Shown: positions 34,038 to 44,228, numbered from the stretch's first letter. The stretch is DNA of 64,000 nt from Paenibacillus sp. PvR098 (GCF_017833255.1 NZ_JAFIBU010000001.1:1240001-1304000), one strand, 5' to 3'. Notes: generated by a model not told the origin, from the sequence alone. Numbers and translations are program-made.

Positions 34038-35621
34038 ATGTTTAAAGTGTTAGTCATGGACGGTATCAGCGATATGGGGATTCAAATGTTGTATGACGCC
34101 GCGGATGTTGAAGTTGAGAAAAAGAATGGTTTGTCCGAGGATGAACTCGTTGCAATTATCGGCGAGTACGACGCCCTCATGGTGCGCAGCGCCACGAAGG
34201 TAACCGAACGCATCATGGCTGCCGGAAGTAGGCTGAAAGTCGTTGGCCGGGCTGGTGTCGGTGTGGATAACATTGACTTGGAAGGCGCAACCAAACGCGG
34301 TATTGTCGTCATCAACGCTCCGGACGGCAACACTATTGCAACGTGTGAATTAACGTTCGCCATGATGATGGCCAGCGCACGTTCAATCCCGCAAGCATAC
34401 AAGAAAACGGTTGGCGGCGAATGGGACCGCAAAACATTCGTTGGCGTTGAGCTTCGCAACAAGGTGCTTGGCGTTCTCGGTATGGGTCGCATCGGCAGCG
34501 AAGTGGCAAAGCGTGCAAAAGCATTCGGCATGCAAGTACTCGGCTACGACCCGTTCCTGACCGAAGAGCGTGCGGAGAAAATCGGCGTGAAGCTGGGAAC
34601 GGTAAATGACATTTGCGCGAAAGCGGATTTCATTACGGTGCATACTCCGCTCACGAACGAAACCCGCCATATGATCAGCCGTCCGCAATTCGAGCTTATG
34701 AAAAAAGGCGCTCGCATCATCAACTGTGCCCGCGGCGGCATTATTGACGAAATGGCGCTGATGGAAGCCATCGATTCCGGTATCGTGGCAGGCGCAGCCT
34801 TCGACGTGTTTGAACAGGAGCCTCCTGCTGCAGACCATCCGTTCCTGAATCACCCAAAAGTGATCGTTACGCCGCATCTGGGCGCATCTACTGTTGAAGC
34901 CCAAGAGAATGTAGCTATCGACGTATCTGAAGAGGTGCTCCATATTCTTCGTGAACAACCGTTCAAGAATGCAGTTAACATGCCTCCGGTACCGGCAAAC
35001 GTTCTGAACGCACTGCAGCCATACTTCAACTTAGGCGAGAAGCTTGGTTTATTCCTTGGCCAGACCGTCGATGGACCGGTAAGTGAAATCGTTGTGAACT
35101 ATTCCGGTGATTTGGTCGATGTAGATACATCACCGCTCACCCGCCATATCGTCAAAGGCGTGCTGGCTAATCAGCTTGAGGGTGTCAATATCGTCAACGC
35201 GATGCACTTGGCCAAAACACGCGATGTGAACGTCGTCGTACAGCAATCCTCGGCTTCACCAACGTTTACCAATCTGGTTTCGGTAACACTCAAGACGAAG
35301 CAACAGCAGCACGTTCTTGCCGGTACCTTGCTCGCGGGTTACGGCGAACGTATTGTTCAGATCGATCAATACCCGGTAGACATCGCGCCATCCGGAAACC
35401 TGCTGCTGATCTCCCACAATGACCGTCCGGGAATCATCGGTAAGGTGGGTACCCTCTTGGGCAGCAATGAAGTCAACATCGCTACCATGCAAGTAGGTCG
35501 TAAAGTAATCGGCGGTCAGGCTATCATGGTGCTGACTACGGACAAGAAGACACCGAAGGACGTAATGCTGCAGTTGTCTCAACTGCCTGAAATCACTGAC
35601 GTGATCGAACTGACTCTGTAA
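34038..35621 (+). CDS. serA: D-3-phosphoglycerate dehydrogenase
   Basis: A 527-aa enzyme, first step of serine synthesis from 3-phosphoglycerate. The NAD-binding VLGVLGMGRIGSEVAKRAKA, INCARGGIIDEMAL and FEQEPPAADHPFLNHPKVIV motifs identify the 2-hydroxyacid dehydrogenase core. Residues from about 320 form the long-form intervening domain, and about 450-527 the ACT regulatory domain (SHNDRPGIIGKVGTLLG), where serine feedback may act. The ATG at 34038 follows GGAGGGTAATG. It is controlled by the T-box above. Confidence 0.97.
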   Translation: MFKVLVMDGISDMGIQMLYDAADVEVEKKNGLSEDELVAIIGEYDALMVRSATKVTERIMAAGSRLKVVGRAGVGVDNIDLEGATKRGIVVINAPDGNTIATCELTFAMMMASARSIPQAYKKTVGGEWDRKTFVGVELRNKVLGVLGMGRIGSEVAKRAKAFGMQVLGYDPFLTEERAEKIGVKLGTVNDICAKADFITVHTPLTNETRHMISRPQFELMKKGARIINCARGGIIDEMALMEAIDSGIVAGAAFDVFEQEPPAADHPFLNHPKVIVTPHLGASTVEAQENVAIDVSEEVLHILREQPFKNAVNMPPVPANVLNALQPYFNLGEKLGLFLGQTVDGPVSEIVVNYSGDLVDVDTSPLTRHIVKGVLANQLEGVNIVNAMHLAKTRDVNVVVQQSSASPTFTNLVSVTLKTKQQQHVLAGTLLAGYGERIVQIDQYPVDIAPSGNLLLISHNDRPGIIGKVGTLLGSNEVNIATMQVGRKVIGGQAIMVLTTDKKTPKDVMLQLSQLPEITDVIELTL

Positions 35622-35674
35622 TTGTATTGTTTCACGGACAACAAGAAAAAGTTGGATGATTCAACAAATAAAAC

Positions 35675-35704
35675 AAAGCCTCCGATGACGAATCGGAGGC
35701 TTTT
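35675..35704. terminator. Bidirectional terminator between serA and resE
   Basis: AAAGCCTCCGAT and ATCGGAGGCTTTT form a perfect stem with T-rich flanks both ways. It serves convergent serA and resE. Confidence 0.9.
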
Positions 35705-35712
35705 GTTTGGTT

Positions 35713-37560
35713 TTACGTAGTTTTGCATGGAAGCATGATGGAAAATGTCGTTCCTTGCCCGGTTTGACTCTTCACCTGAACGGTTCCTTGATGTGCTTCG
35801 ACGATATTTTTAACAATCGCAAGACCTAGGCCAGTTCCTCCGCTCGCTCCCCTCGTACGGGCTTTATCCGCTTTATAGAAGCGCTCAAATATAAACGGAA
35901 TATCCTCCGCAGGTATGCCATAGCCTTGATCCGACACCTCGATTAAAACCGCCTGCTTTCCTTTATACTTCTGCTCTGAAGCACTGATTTCGATTTGAGC
36001 ACCGGCTGGTGTATGCCTAAGCGCATTGTCCAGTAAATTCGTCAGCACCTGCTCAAGCCGGTCCTCGTCCGCACGACAAAGCACCATGGTTTCACTCGGT
36101 ACCGCACAGCTCATCACAATACCTCGTTCTTTAGAAAGGCCTGCGAATTTACGGTGGATCCGCTTTAAGAACGCAGAAACATCCAGCTCACTGAAATGGA
36201 GCTCTATTTTACCGGTTTCCATCTTGGCCAGATCAAGTAAATCCCGGACCAGCCTGCCCATACGCAGCGATTCGTCGTGAATGACCTGTGCCAACTCTTT
36301 CCGTTCCTCCGGCGTGGCCGCAATATCGTCGATGAGCGCCTCACTGTACCCTTGCATCATGGAGAGCGGTGTCCGCAGCTCGTGAGACACATTGGCGACA
36401 AAGTCCTTTCGGAGCTTGTCAAGGCGGAACTCCTCCGTCACGTTACGTATGACGGCTACGACTCCACGCACGATATCGTGGGAATAGAGCGGCGCCATGA
36501 CGACAGACCATACTTCACTTTTCACATGAAGCTTGGAAGTCAGCTCTGTCGCGCCCGAGATGACGGCTTCAAAGAACGGCTTCAGCGGTATCGGAATGGT
36601 GCTTATCTGAGCAATTTCCGTTTGCTCGCCTGTCCTTACCGGCTCGTCCTCCGACCATTTGATTTGATTCCAATCCTGAATTATCTTGTCCCCTTGGGGG
36701 TTCGTTAGGATGACTCGCCCATCCGCATCGAAAGTGATAACGGCATCGGCCATACTTCGAAGTATGCTGGCCAGATGCTCTTTCTCATGGCTAAGCGCCT
36801 TAATCGTATCGGATAGTTCTTCGCCCATGTGATTAAACGTTTGACCCAGCTCCCCGATCTCGTCTGTGGACGTGATCGGTACACGGGTGCCGTACTCACC
36901 CATAGAGATTAGGTGTGCCGCTTTCTTAAGCTGTTGAATCGGCTGGGTAATTCGGGTAAGGAGGAAAAAAGCAAAAAAGGTCGTCATCAAAAAGCCGGCA
37001 ACCCCAACAACCACGAACAGCTTTTTTACATAAGCCTGCGTCTCTTCCGAGGATTGGGTGATCTGATACAAGATCAGCGCTCCAGCTACCTGTGATTGCG
37101 ATGGGTTCATAAACGGCACGGCAACCGCCGTATATTCTCCGCCGAGCGGTGAATTCGGAATACCGCTGTTTTTCAGCCGGTTGTCCTTGATTTCGCCTGC
37201 AAATACTTCCTGCAGGTCGGATTCCATAAATAAATCGTTATAACGAAGCTCTTTATTTTTGGATTGCCCTACAGGCGCCTCTATTTGTTTAAAATCCGTA
37301 GTGACGATAATGACGCTGGCATCCTGAGCGCTTAACAGCTCATTAACGACCTGCAAGTATCGCTGCTCCTCTTGATGAAGCGAGATTTCACTGGCTGCTT
37401 TTACTGCCAGCTTGCTCAGCGTCTCCGCTTGATCCTGAGATTTAGGGAAGGAGGTTTCAATATAGCGAAATAAAAAAAGGCTGAGCGTGAGCAGCACGAC
37501 AACGACCAGCCCGATAATAGTAATCCACAGCTTTCCAACAACGCTTTTTAATATAAACAC
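35713..37560 (-). CDS. resE: Sensor histidine kinase ResE
   Basis: A 615-aa membrane kinase: helix 1 (about 8-30), an extracellular sensor of about 150 aa, helix 2 (about 180-202), HAMP, PAS (about 260-370), HisKA with VSHELRTPLSMMQGYSEA (phospho-His near 390) and an ATPase with NLLDNALRHT and GGTGLGLAIVK. ResE with ResD controls genes for oxygen limitation and nitrate respiration in B. subtilis. The start is GTG 37560, 1 nt after the resD stop. The resABCDE order supports the name over other kinases. Confidence 0.92.
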   Translation of the reverse strand: MFILKSVVGKLWITIIGLVVVVLLTLSLFLFRYIETSFPKSQDQAETLSKLAVKAASEISLHQEEQRYLQVVNELLSAQDASVIIVTTDFKQIEAPVGQSKNKELRYNDLFMESDLQEVFAGEIKDNRLKNSGIPNSPLGGEYTAVAVPFMNPSQSQVAGALILYQITQSSEETQAYVKKLFVVVGVAGFLMTTFFAFFLLTRITQPIQQLKKAAHLISMGEYGTRVPITSTDEIGELGQTFNHMGEELSDTIKALSHEKEHLASILRSMADAVITFDADGRVILTNPQGDKIIQDWNQIKWSEDEPVRTGEQTEIAQISTIPIPLKPFFEAVISGATELTSKLHVKSEVWSVVMAPLYSHDIVRGVVAVIRNVTEEFRLDKLRKDFVANVSHELRTPLSMMQGYSEALIDDIAATPEERKELAQVIHDESLRMGRLVRDLLDLAKMETGKIELHFSELDVSAFLKRIHRKFAGLSKERGIVMSCAVPSETMVLCRADEDRLEQVLTNLLDNALRHTPAGAQIEISASEQKYKGKQAVLIEVSDQGYGIPAEDIPFIFERFYKADKARTRGASGGTGLGLAIVKNIVEAHQGTVQVKSQTGQGTTFSIMLPCKTT

Positions 37561-37561
37561 G

Positions 37562-38278
37562 TTACTTCGGCACCTCTAGCTTGTAGCCTACACCCCATAC
37601 GGTCGTAATCATGGAGGCTGCTTCCGGCGATACTTTATTCAGCTTCTCTCGGAGCCGCTTAACATGCGTATCCACCGTGCGCAAATCACCGAAAAACTCA
37701 TAGTTCCAAACATCCTTCAAAAGCTCTTCACGGGAGAATACTTTGTCCGGCGATACTGCCAAATAATGAAGCAGCTCATATTCCTTAGGTGTCAGCGCAA
37801 CCTCCTGCCCCCCAGCCGTTACCCGGTGCGCATCATGCTCGATAACCAGGTTGGGAAATACGATATTGTTGCTGGAGTTTACTTCCTTGGACAAATAAGC
37901 GGTCACTGAAGAACGCCTTAAAATGGCTTTCACCCGGTAAATGACCTCGCGCGGGCTGAACGGTTTCACGACATAATCGTCGGCCCCGGACTCAAATCCT
38001 TGTACGCGGTTTGTTTCTTCCCCTTTGGCCGTCAACATAATGATGGGAGTCGATTTCACTTGACGCAGTCGCGCACAAACTTCATTGCCGTCGATGCCCG
38101 GAAGCATGATGTCGAGCAATATCAAGTCATAGTCCGTTTCAAGCGCTTTACGAAGCGCCGTTTCTCCATCCTCCGCCTCATCAATGAGGTAATTCTCTTT
38201 CTCCAAATACATTCGTAAGAGCCGGCGGATCCGTTCTTCATCATCCACAACCAAAATACTCATATTTGTGTCTGTCAT
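37562..38278 (-). CDS. resD: Response regulator ResD
   Basis: A 238-aa OmpR/PhoB-type regulator. The receiver domain (1-120) has acidic VVDDEE, phospho-acceptor LILLDIMLPGIDG and the Lys in MLTAKGEE. The C-terminal winged helix (about 140-236) ends RTVDTHVKRLREKLNK. It works with ResE and lies between resC and resE in B. subtilis order. In that species it is needed for anaerobic and terminal-oxidase gene expression. Confidence 0.93.
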   Translation of the reverse strand: MTDTNMSILVVDDEERIRRLLRMYLEKENYLIDEAEDGETALRKALETDYDLILLDIMLPGIDGNEVCARLRQVKSTPIIMLTAKGEETNRVQGFESGADDYVVKPFSPREVIYRVKAILRRSSVTAYLSKEVNSSNNIVFPNLVIEHDAHRVTAGGQEVALTPKEYELLHYLAVSPDKVFSREELLKDVWNYEFFGDLRTVDTHVKRLREKLNKVSPEAASMITTVWGVGYKLEVPK

Positions 38279-38320
38279 GGATACCCCTCTTTTCTTCAGA
38301 TGTGAAAGATATGGATATGA

Positions 38321-39568
38321 TTACGTACCGGAGTATGAGTGCAGCCCGGCAATAACCAAATTGACGCCAACGAGCGTAAACATCACGACGAGAAAACCAA
38401 TAACGGAAAGCCATGCCGATTTTTTTCCCTGCCATCCGCGAGACAACCGAAAATGCAGATACGCGGCATAAAAGAGCCATACGATCAGGGCCCACACTTC
38501 TTTGGGATCCCATCCCCAGAAGCGTCCCCAAGCTTTCTCCGCCCATATCATGGCAAAGATTAAAGCGCCCAACGTAAAGATCGGATAGCCGATGGCGATG
38601 GAACGATAACCGATCTCATCCACATCGTCCGGATCAATCCCTTTCATCAGCGGCTGTAGAGCTTGGCCAAGCGGTTTACGTGCGATCAACCGGAATAAAA
38701 CATATAGAATCGTTCCAAGTAAAATCGACCAGATGACTGTGTTGAGCTTTCTTCCCGAGTTGACTCCTTCCATCCATGAAGGCGCCTCGAACAACGGTTG
38801 TGTCATGCCGAGAAACGGCTTCATCTCCAGTTGTTCACTCTGATAAGGCTTGACGATCGGAGGAAGTACATATTCGCTCTCATTCATCACAATCTGTTCC
38901 ACGTTATTTTCGTCCAAATACTTCTCTTGCTGCACGTAGACCGCTTGGTAGCCGGCAGCTTTGAAGCTGAATATGGCGCCGACGAAAGCGATTATTATAA
39001 GCAGTGTGAACAGAGTGAATTCAACACCGCGCTGCTCCCTCCGCTCACTGCGGCTCGTACCTTCAAAGTTAACGCTTTGCAGTAGGTACATAATTCCAGC
39101 AGCAAAGCCTACAGCGAAGAAGGCCTCTCCCAAAGCAGCGGTGGTTACGTGAATTTTCAGCCAATAGCTCTGAAGCGCCGGTATCAGAGGCTGAATTTCC
39201 TGTGGGAAAACAGAGGCATAGCCGATCATAATGATGGCTAGCGGCAGCGCGAAGACCCCGAGCGCCTGAGTCCGATATATCAAATACAGCACAATAAATG
39301 CAAGCACGATCATCATGCCTAGGAACGTCATAAATTCGAACATATTGCTGGTAGGGATATGCCCTGCTTCAGCCCAACGGGTGAAGAAGAACGTCACATG
39401 CGACAAGAAACCGATGATGGTAAGTCCAAGACCGATCTTTCCCCACCGCCGGCCATAGCTTTCAGGATCTGTCACTTGTACTGATTTTTGCCCCGTAATG
39501 CCGATAACAAACCCAAGCATGGCAATACAATATACGATAAAAGCAACGAGCAAGAAAGAACTGCTCAC
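38321..39568 (-). CDS. resC: Cytochrome c biogenesis protein ResC (CcsA)
   Basis: A 415-aa polytopic protein with about eight helices. The tryptophan-rich heme-binding motif WGRFWGWDPKEVWALIVW near residue 345-362 and nearby conserved His identify the CcsA/ResC heme-handling subunit of the system II cytochrome c synthase, which works with ResB. The start overlaps the resB stop by 4 nt (ATGA). Confidence 0.95.
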   Translation of the reverse strand: MSSSFLLVAFIVYCIAMLGFVIGITGQKSVQVTDPESYGRRWGKIGLGLTIIGFLSHVTFFFTRWAEAGHIPTSNMFEFMTFLGMMIVLAFIVLYLIYRTQALGVFALPLAIIMIGYASVFPQEIQPLIPALQSYWLKIHVTTAALGEAFFAVGFAAGIMYLLQSVNFEGTSRSERREQRGVEFTLFTLLIIIAFVGAIFSFKAAGYQAVYVQQEKYLDENNVEQIVMNESEYVLPPIVKPYQSEQLEMKPFLGMTQPLFEAPSWMEGVNSGRKLNTVIWSILLGTILYVLFRLIARKPLGQALQPLMKGIDPDDVDEIGYRSIAIGYPIFTLGALIFAMIWAEKAWGRFWGWDPKEVWALIVWLFYAAYLHFRLSRGWQGKKSAWLSVIGFLVVMFTLVGVNLVIAGLHSYSGT

Positions 39569-41241
39569 TTTTGGACCACCCTTCTTTCGAGTGTTTTGGG
39601 ATCGATATCTAGTCCCGATTTCTTCAGAACCTCGGCTACTTCATTACGGATTCCATACCAATTCTTGTTTGTATGTGCGCCCAGCGTAAGGCGTCCGTTA
39701 TCAATGCGCAGCCATATCCGTCGGTGGTGCCAATAAAAGCCCATCACCAGACCGATCATTGAAATCGCAGCCCCGACCCATATGAACGGCATTGCCCGAT
39801 CCACTCTAACATTCAAGAAACTGATATATTCCGATATTTCGACATCTTCCATGGAACCGACGGAGAGCTCGAGCCTGTCCGCTAAAGCACCATTGATCTC
39901 ATCCTGCCGGAAATTCACCTTATCCACCTGCCGCGGAAAGTACATGTAAGGCTCGCCTTCAGGCTTCAATCCAGGACCTTTCACCTCGAAGACAAATGCG
40001 GGCATTTTCGGATCATTGGATTTGGTAAGCGGCATACCCTTTTCATCCAATCCAAACTCCGGAAAATAAGCTTTTAATTTCAGCTCATAAGGTCCTGCCT
40101 TATAGGTTTCCGCAGGCTTCTTCATCGATATATCCAAGCTGCCGTAGCTTTCGCCCGTTTGTTTGTCTTTAAGCGAAGGCTTGACAGAAAGCAGCATCGG
40201 CGACATCCTGAAGTCGAATTGGAAGGCCATGAGTCCTTCGTACATCAAAGGCTTGTTGACTTGGATGTCATGACGGTGCACTTCGGTTAGCACCGGTTCC
40301 TTGACCGGATCATCGCAATCCGCCGTACATTTGTACAGAACAGCCTTCGTTTCATAAATCTTCGGAACTATTTGACCTTTATCGCGGAAGCCCTCTGACA
40401 TTTCTTCTTCCGTATACAATTCCAGCGTAAACTTTTCGTTTTTCAAATAATAAGGCGAGTCTGGTATTTTTATGATCTGTCCTTCAGGGAAGGAGAGATG
40501 CTGATCCATATGCCAGCCGGGTATGCTCCGCATCAGAACGGCAGCCAAAAAAATAATGAGCCCAATATGATTGATATAAGGTCCCCACCGACTGAACCGA
40601 TTTTTCTCAGCCAGTAACGCCGTACCGTCCGTATGCACTCTGTAGCGCTGCTTCCGCAGCAGACCAGCGGCCTTCTCCATCCAATCCAGCGACGCTTTCT
40701 CTCCGTGTCCCCCTCCTGGGAGTTCTCCGACGTAAGTCACCTTCTGTCTTGTAAGAAAGCTGAGATGCTTGCGAATCTGCTGCTTGTTGAGCGCTCGATA
40801 AAGCGGCAGCACCCGGTCCAGACTGCACACGACAAGCGAGGTGCCGATCATGAACAGCAGCGTGACAAACCACCACGATTCAAACGTATGAGACAAACCC
40901 AGCAAATAGTAAATATGCCCGAGGGTTCCGTAATTTTCTTTGTAGTACACCGAAGGATCGATGTTCAGAAACGTGTTCTCCTGCGGGTAAATGGTACCGA
41001 GTGAGGAGCCGATCAGCGTAATGATGATCAGGTATATAGCAACTTTTACTGAAGAGAAAAAGTTCCACACCCTGTCCAGTACACCGGGATTGGTACGTTG
41101 GGAGCGTCTTGCGACTCCATCGTACCGCATCTCCAGCAGCTCATTGCCGTCCTCGTCCGTTAGAGGCTTGCCGCAGGATTCACACAGTACCGTGCCGACA
41201 TGATTCTGATGTCCGCATTCGCATTTTGTATTATGAATCAT
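39565..41241 (-). CDS. resB: Cytochrome c biogenesis protein ResB (CcsB)
   Basis: A 558-aa membrane protein with an N-terminal zinc-ribbon-like head (CECGHQNHVG...CESCGKPL), three helices near 65-230, a large extracytoplasmic beta-rich domain and a last helix near 480-500. It pairs with ResC to attach heme to apocytochrome c. Sits between resC and resA. Confidence 0.93.
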   Translation of the reverse strand: MIHNTKCECGHQNHVGTVLCESCGKPLTDEDGNELLEMRYDGVARRSQRTNPGVLDRVWNFFSSVKVAIYLIIITLIGSSLGTIYPQENTFLNIDPSVYYKENYGTLGHIYYLLGLSHTFESWWFVTLLFMIGTSLVVCSLDRVLPLYRALNKQQIRKHLSFLTRQKVTYVGELPGGGHGEKASLDWMEKAAGLLRKQRYRVHTDGTALLAEKNRFSRWGPYINHIGLIIFLAAVLMRSIPGWHMDQHLSFPEGQIIKIPDSPYYLKNEKFTLELYTEEEMSEGFRDKGQIVPKIYETKAVLYKCTADCDDPVKEPVLTEVHRHDIQVNKPLMYEGLMAFQFDFRMSPMLLSVKPSLKDKQTGESYGSLDISMKKPAETYKAGPYELKLKAYFPEFGLDEKGMPLTKSNDPKMPAFVFEVKGPGLKPEGEPYMYFPRQVDKVNFRQDEINGALADRLELSVGSMEDVEISEYISFLNVRVDRAMPFIWVGAAISMIGLVMGFYWHHRRIWLRIDNGRLTLGAHTNKNWYGIRNEVAEVLKKSGLDIDPKTLERRVVQK

Positions 41242-41276
41242 GTGTCCTCCTTGGCTGAAAATCTATGTTCTATAGG

Positions 41277-41795
41277 TTACTTCAGCATAGCCGCAACCGT
41301 TTGCTCAATGAATGGTTCATCCATTTCGCCGATTCGGATTTGACTAACAATACCGTCAGGTCCTACAAAGAATGTGGTCGGGTACTGAGACACCCCGTAA
41401 CGCTTGCGCATTTCTTCGTTTTTGTCCATCAGGATGGGAAACGTTACCTTGTACTGACTGACGAAATTTTCTACAGTCACTCTTGGTTCGTCCAGATTCA
41501 GCCCCAGCACGGCCAGTTGATCTCCCCACTTCGCATGCTGCCGTTCCAATGCCGGCATCTCGTCGCGGCACGGCTCACAGAATGTCCCCCAGAAATTCAC
41601 TATAACGGCCCTTCCCTTATAATCGGACAGCTCATAGGTTTTCCCGTCAAGCCCGAGCAGCTTGAAATTGGGCGCCTGAGCCCCTTGGGTCGGCTTTTTG
41701 TCGTTGGAGAATAACTGGCTCGTGAGCGTCAAAGCGCCGATCGCCACGATCACGGCAAAAATGGCGATTTGAATCCATTGTCTATGCTTTCCCAT
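41277..41795 (-). CDS. resA: Thiol-disulfide oxidoreductase ResA
   Basis: A 172-aa membrane-tethered thioredoxin-fold protein. One N-terminal helix (about 8-26), then FWGTFCEPCRDEMPALERQH with the CEPC active site and GVSQYPTTFFVGPDG with the cis-Pro. ResA keeps the heme-binding cysteines of apocytochrome c reduced for ResBC. First gene of resA-B-C-D-E. Confidence 0.94.
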   Translation of the reverse strand: MGKHRQWIQIAIFAVIVAIGALTLTSQLFSNDKKPTQGAQAPNFKLLGLDGKTYELSDYKGRAVIVNFWGTFCEPCRDEMPALERQHAKWGDQLAVLGLNLDEPRVTVENFVSQYKVTFPILMDKNEEMRKRYGVSQYPTTFFVGPDGIVSQIRIGEMDEPFIEQTVAAMLK

Positions 41796-41862
41796 GATCT
41801 CACACCTTCAAACCGTTGGATGTCAATCCTAATTTCATTATAGCGAATAATGTCATAAACGA

Positions 41863-42624
41863 TTATTCACCTTTTTGAATTTTATGTGTCTTGCCTTCTC
41901 CTGCCGACAGCGCTTCCTGCCTCAGCTCTTCCACTTCCTGCAGGGTCAGATGACGGTATTTGCCTCTGGGCAGACCGGAAAGCTGAAGCGGGCCGAACTG
42001 AACCCGCTTCAGCTTCACGACCGGATGATGAATGGCGTCGAACATACGCCGCACCTGCCGGTTACGTCCCTCATAAATGGTAATTTTAACGACCGCTTCC
42101 TTTTTGTCCGTATCCACGTCCTGATATTCCACTTCAGCTGGTGAGGTCATGCCATCGTCCAGCTCAATGCCGCCTCTCAGCTTGTCCAATTGGCTGCCGT
42201 GAGGAACCCCCTTGACCGAAGCCAGATAGGTACGAGGCACATGGTGTTTCGGATGCGTGAGCAGATGAGCAAAATCGCCATCATTGGTCAGCAGGAGCAG
42301 CCCTTCGGTATCATAATCGAGCCGTCCGATCGGATAAATGCGCTCTTTGATATTTTTGAAAAATTCTGTAACCGTTTTGCGGCCTTCCGGGTCCTGCGCA
42401 CTGGTAATGACACCCTTCGGCTTGTTGAAAATCACATACACTTTGGCCTGGCGCCGGATTGGACGCCCGTCCACTTTAATGAAATCCTGGGACGGATCCA
42501 CCTTAACGCCCAGGGTAGTTACTACTTGATCATTGACTTCCACACGCCCTGCGGTAATCAATTCTTCACACTTACGACGGGAGGCCACACCCGCTTCGGC
42601 CAATACTTTTTGCAAACGTTCCAT
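41863..42624 (-). CDS. rluB: 23S rRNA pseudouridine synthase RluB
   Basis: A 253-aa enzyme with an N-terminal S4 RNA-binding domain (about 1-60, RLQKVLAEAGVASRRKCEEL) and the catalytic domain with YPIGRLDYDTEGLLLLTNDG, where Asp is the nucleophile. It modifies U in 23S rRNA helix 89-93. Position between resA and the spm/amidase genes matches B. subtilis (ypuL). Confidence 0.95.
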   Translation of the reverse strand: MERLQKVLAEAGVASRRKCEELITAGRVEVNDQVVTTLGVKVDPSQDFIKVDGRPIRRQAKVYVIFNKPKGVITSAQDPEGRKTVTEFFKNIKERIYPIGRLDYDTEGLLLLTNDGDFAHLLTHPKHHVPRTYLASVKGVPHGSQLDKLRGGIELDDGMTSPAEVEYQDVDTDKKEAVVKITIYEGRNRQVRRMFDAIHHPVVKLKRVQFGPLQLSGLPRGKYRHLTLQEVEELRQEALSAGEGKTHKIQKGE

Positions 42625-42643
42625 CTTGTCGATTCACCTCAAG

Positions 42644-42985
42644 CTAATGATACCTATCCTCAGGCAAAATCACAAGTTGAGACCATGGGAAAAAACGGCC
42701 CGGGCACAAAATCGTATGGGGAAATATGTCGGATGGGTGAAATTTGTACATATCGGAGAGCTTTAGAATCAATTTGTTAAGTAAAAATAATTGTTCTTTT
42801 TCTTCCTTGCTGTAGGATGCTCGGTGTACAGAATAATCGCCTTCGATGCAAATGTGGAGATACAGAGGGTCGGTTTGTTCGGAAGAAGGGATGATGACGC
42901 CGTTCCTGGCGATAAAAAAATCATACCCTTTTCCGTTAATGGTGGGACAGACGGAATGATGAATGACAATTCCGTAAAACTGCAC
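42644..42985 (-). CDS. Small N-acetylmuramoyl-L-alanine amidase (amidase_2/PGRP-like)
   Basis: A 113-aa protein resembling the zinc amidase core. Candidate zinc ligands are the His in IVIHHSVCP (start) and the His/Cys in FPHTILCPGRFFPW (end). It is far shorter than typical enzymes and has no signal peptide, so it may act on peptidoglycan only in the mother cell, or be inactive. The frame opens at GTG 42994 inside the ribosome site, so I use GTG 42985. It lies between rluB and spmB. Confidence 0.72.
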   Translation of the reverse strand: MQFYGIVIHHSVCPTINGKGYDFFIARNGVIIPSSEQTDPLYLHICIEGDYSVHRASYSKEEKEQLFLLNKLILKLSDMYKFHPSDIFPHTILCPGRFFPWSQLVILPEDRYH

Positions 42986-43064
42986 ACAGCTCACCTCTTC
43001 TGGGTTGACTGCTTACAGTATATGTGCGGAGCTTGGAGGGGGTGCTTTTCGAAGCTTGATTCAA

Positions 43065-43598
43065 TCAAACGAATACAAGATAGCAAATGACGACGGATGC
43101 AATAAAACCGATAGCATCGGAGATCAGACCTACCTTCAAGGCGTAGCTGGCCTTGCGGATACCGATCGCTCCAAAATAAACCGTTATCACATAAAGCGTG
43201 GTATCGGTGCTGCCCTGAATGGTAGATGCAATACGTCCAACCATCGAATCGGGACCGAACTGCGAGATCAGATCGGTGGTGAAGGCGAGTGACCCAGCGC
43301 CGGTGATCGGCCGGAGAAAAGCGAGAGGGACCACCTCCGTCGGCAGTCCAATGGCCTCACAAATCGGCTTTAGCACTCCGATAAACAGATCCAAGGCTCC
43401 GGACGCGCGAAACACGCTGATGGCGACCATCATCCCGACCAGATGAGGGATGATGCGGATGGCCGTGTCAAATCCGTCCTTGGCTCCGTCTACGAAAGAT
43501 TCATAGACGGGCACTTTACGGTAAGCTGCGTAGAGCGGTATGAAAACAATGATAACCGGGATGGCCCATGAGGAGATCAGGTTGACCAAATCATACAC
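43065..43598 (-). CDS. spmB: Spore maturation protein SpmB
   Basis: A 177-aa polytopic membrane protein with the nucleoside-recognition (Gate) domain, including IPHLVGMMVAISVFRASG and FLRPITGAGSLAF. Together with SpmA it is needed for full spore core dehydration. GTG start. Follows spmA by 6 nt. Confidence 0.93.
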   Translation of the reverse strand: MYDLVNLISSWAIPVIIVFIPLYAAYRKVPVYESFVDGAKDGFDTAIRIIPHLVGMMVAISVFRASGALDLFIGVLKPICEAIGLPTEVVPLAFLRPITGAGSLAFTTDLISQFGPDSMVGRIASTIQGSTDTTLYVITVYFGAIGIRKASYALKVGLISDAIGFIASVVICYLVFV

Positions 43599-43604
43599 TT
43601 GCCA

Positions 43605-44204
43605 TCATCCTTTCCCTGGTCCGAGCGGCGTGCTCCTGCGCCGATACCATCGGTCCACCAAGATTGCAGCCATGGTGGAGACGAAGGTTGCCAGAAGAGT
43701 TGTCCCAACGATTTCCGCAGGATGAGCCGAGTTGTAGCTCATGCGGATCGCGATCAACGTCGTAGGAATCAGAGTGATACTTGCGGTATTGAGCGCAAGC
43801 AGCGTGCACATGGCCGGACTCGCGATATCTTTATGCGAATTCAACTTCTGCAGCTCCTGCATCGCCTTGATGCCCATCGGAGTAGCGGCATTGCCTAAGC
43901 CGAAGATGTTCGCGCTCATGTTAGACATAATATACCCAAGCGCCGGGTGATTCCTAGGGACGCCTGGGAATAAGGAGCGAACGATCGGACTTAATAGGCG
44001 GGCCATCTTCTGAAGAAGCCCTGCATCCTCTGCGATTCGCATCATACCAAGCCAAAATACCATGATGCTGATAAGTCCGAAGCAGACGGTAACACCACTC
44101 TTGGCGCCATCAAATACGGCTTCCGTCACCAGATCGATTCTGCCTTGAAAAGCAGCGACGATAAACCCGGCGACCATAAAAAACAACCAGATGTAATTCA
44201 CCAT
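43605..44204 (-). CDS. spmA: Spore maturation protein SpmA
   Basis: A 199-aa membrane protein with the Gate-type domain. MSANIFGLGNAATPMGIKAM and LLALNTASITLIPTTLIAIR are conserved. Acts with SpmB and DacB in spore dehydration and cortex maturation. Between dacB and spmB as in B. subtilis. Confidence 0.94.
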   Translation of the reverse strand: MVNYIWLFFMVAGFIVAAFQGRIDLVTEAVFDGAKSGVTVCFGLISIMVFWLGMMRIAEDAGLLQKMARLLSPIVRSLFPGVPRNHPALGYIMSNMSANIFGLGNAATPMGIKAMQELQKLNSHKDIASPAMCTLLALNTASITLIPTTLIAIRMSYNSAHPAEIVGTTLLATFVSTMAAILVDRWYRRRSTPLGPGKG

Positions 44205-44228
44205 GAAACGTCAAGCCTCCTTCCCCGT

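Noticed and set aside
34383-34958. A 191-codon minus-strand frame inside serA
   Set aside because: Antisense to the dehydrogenase core; serA fully explains this stretch.
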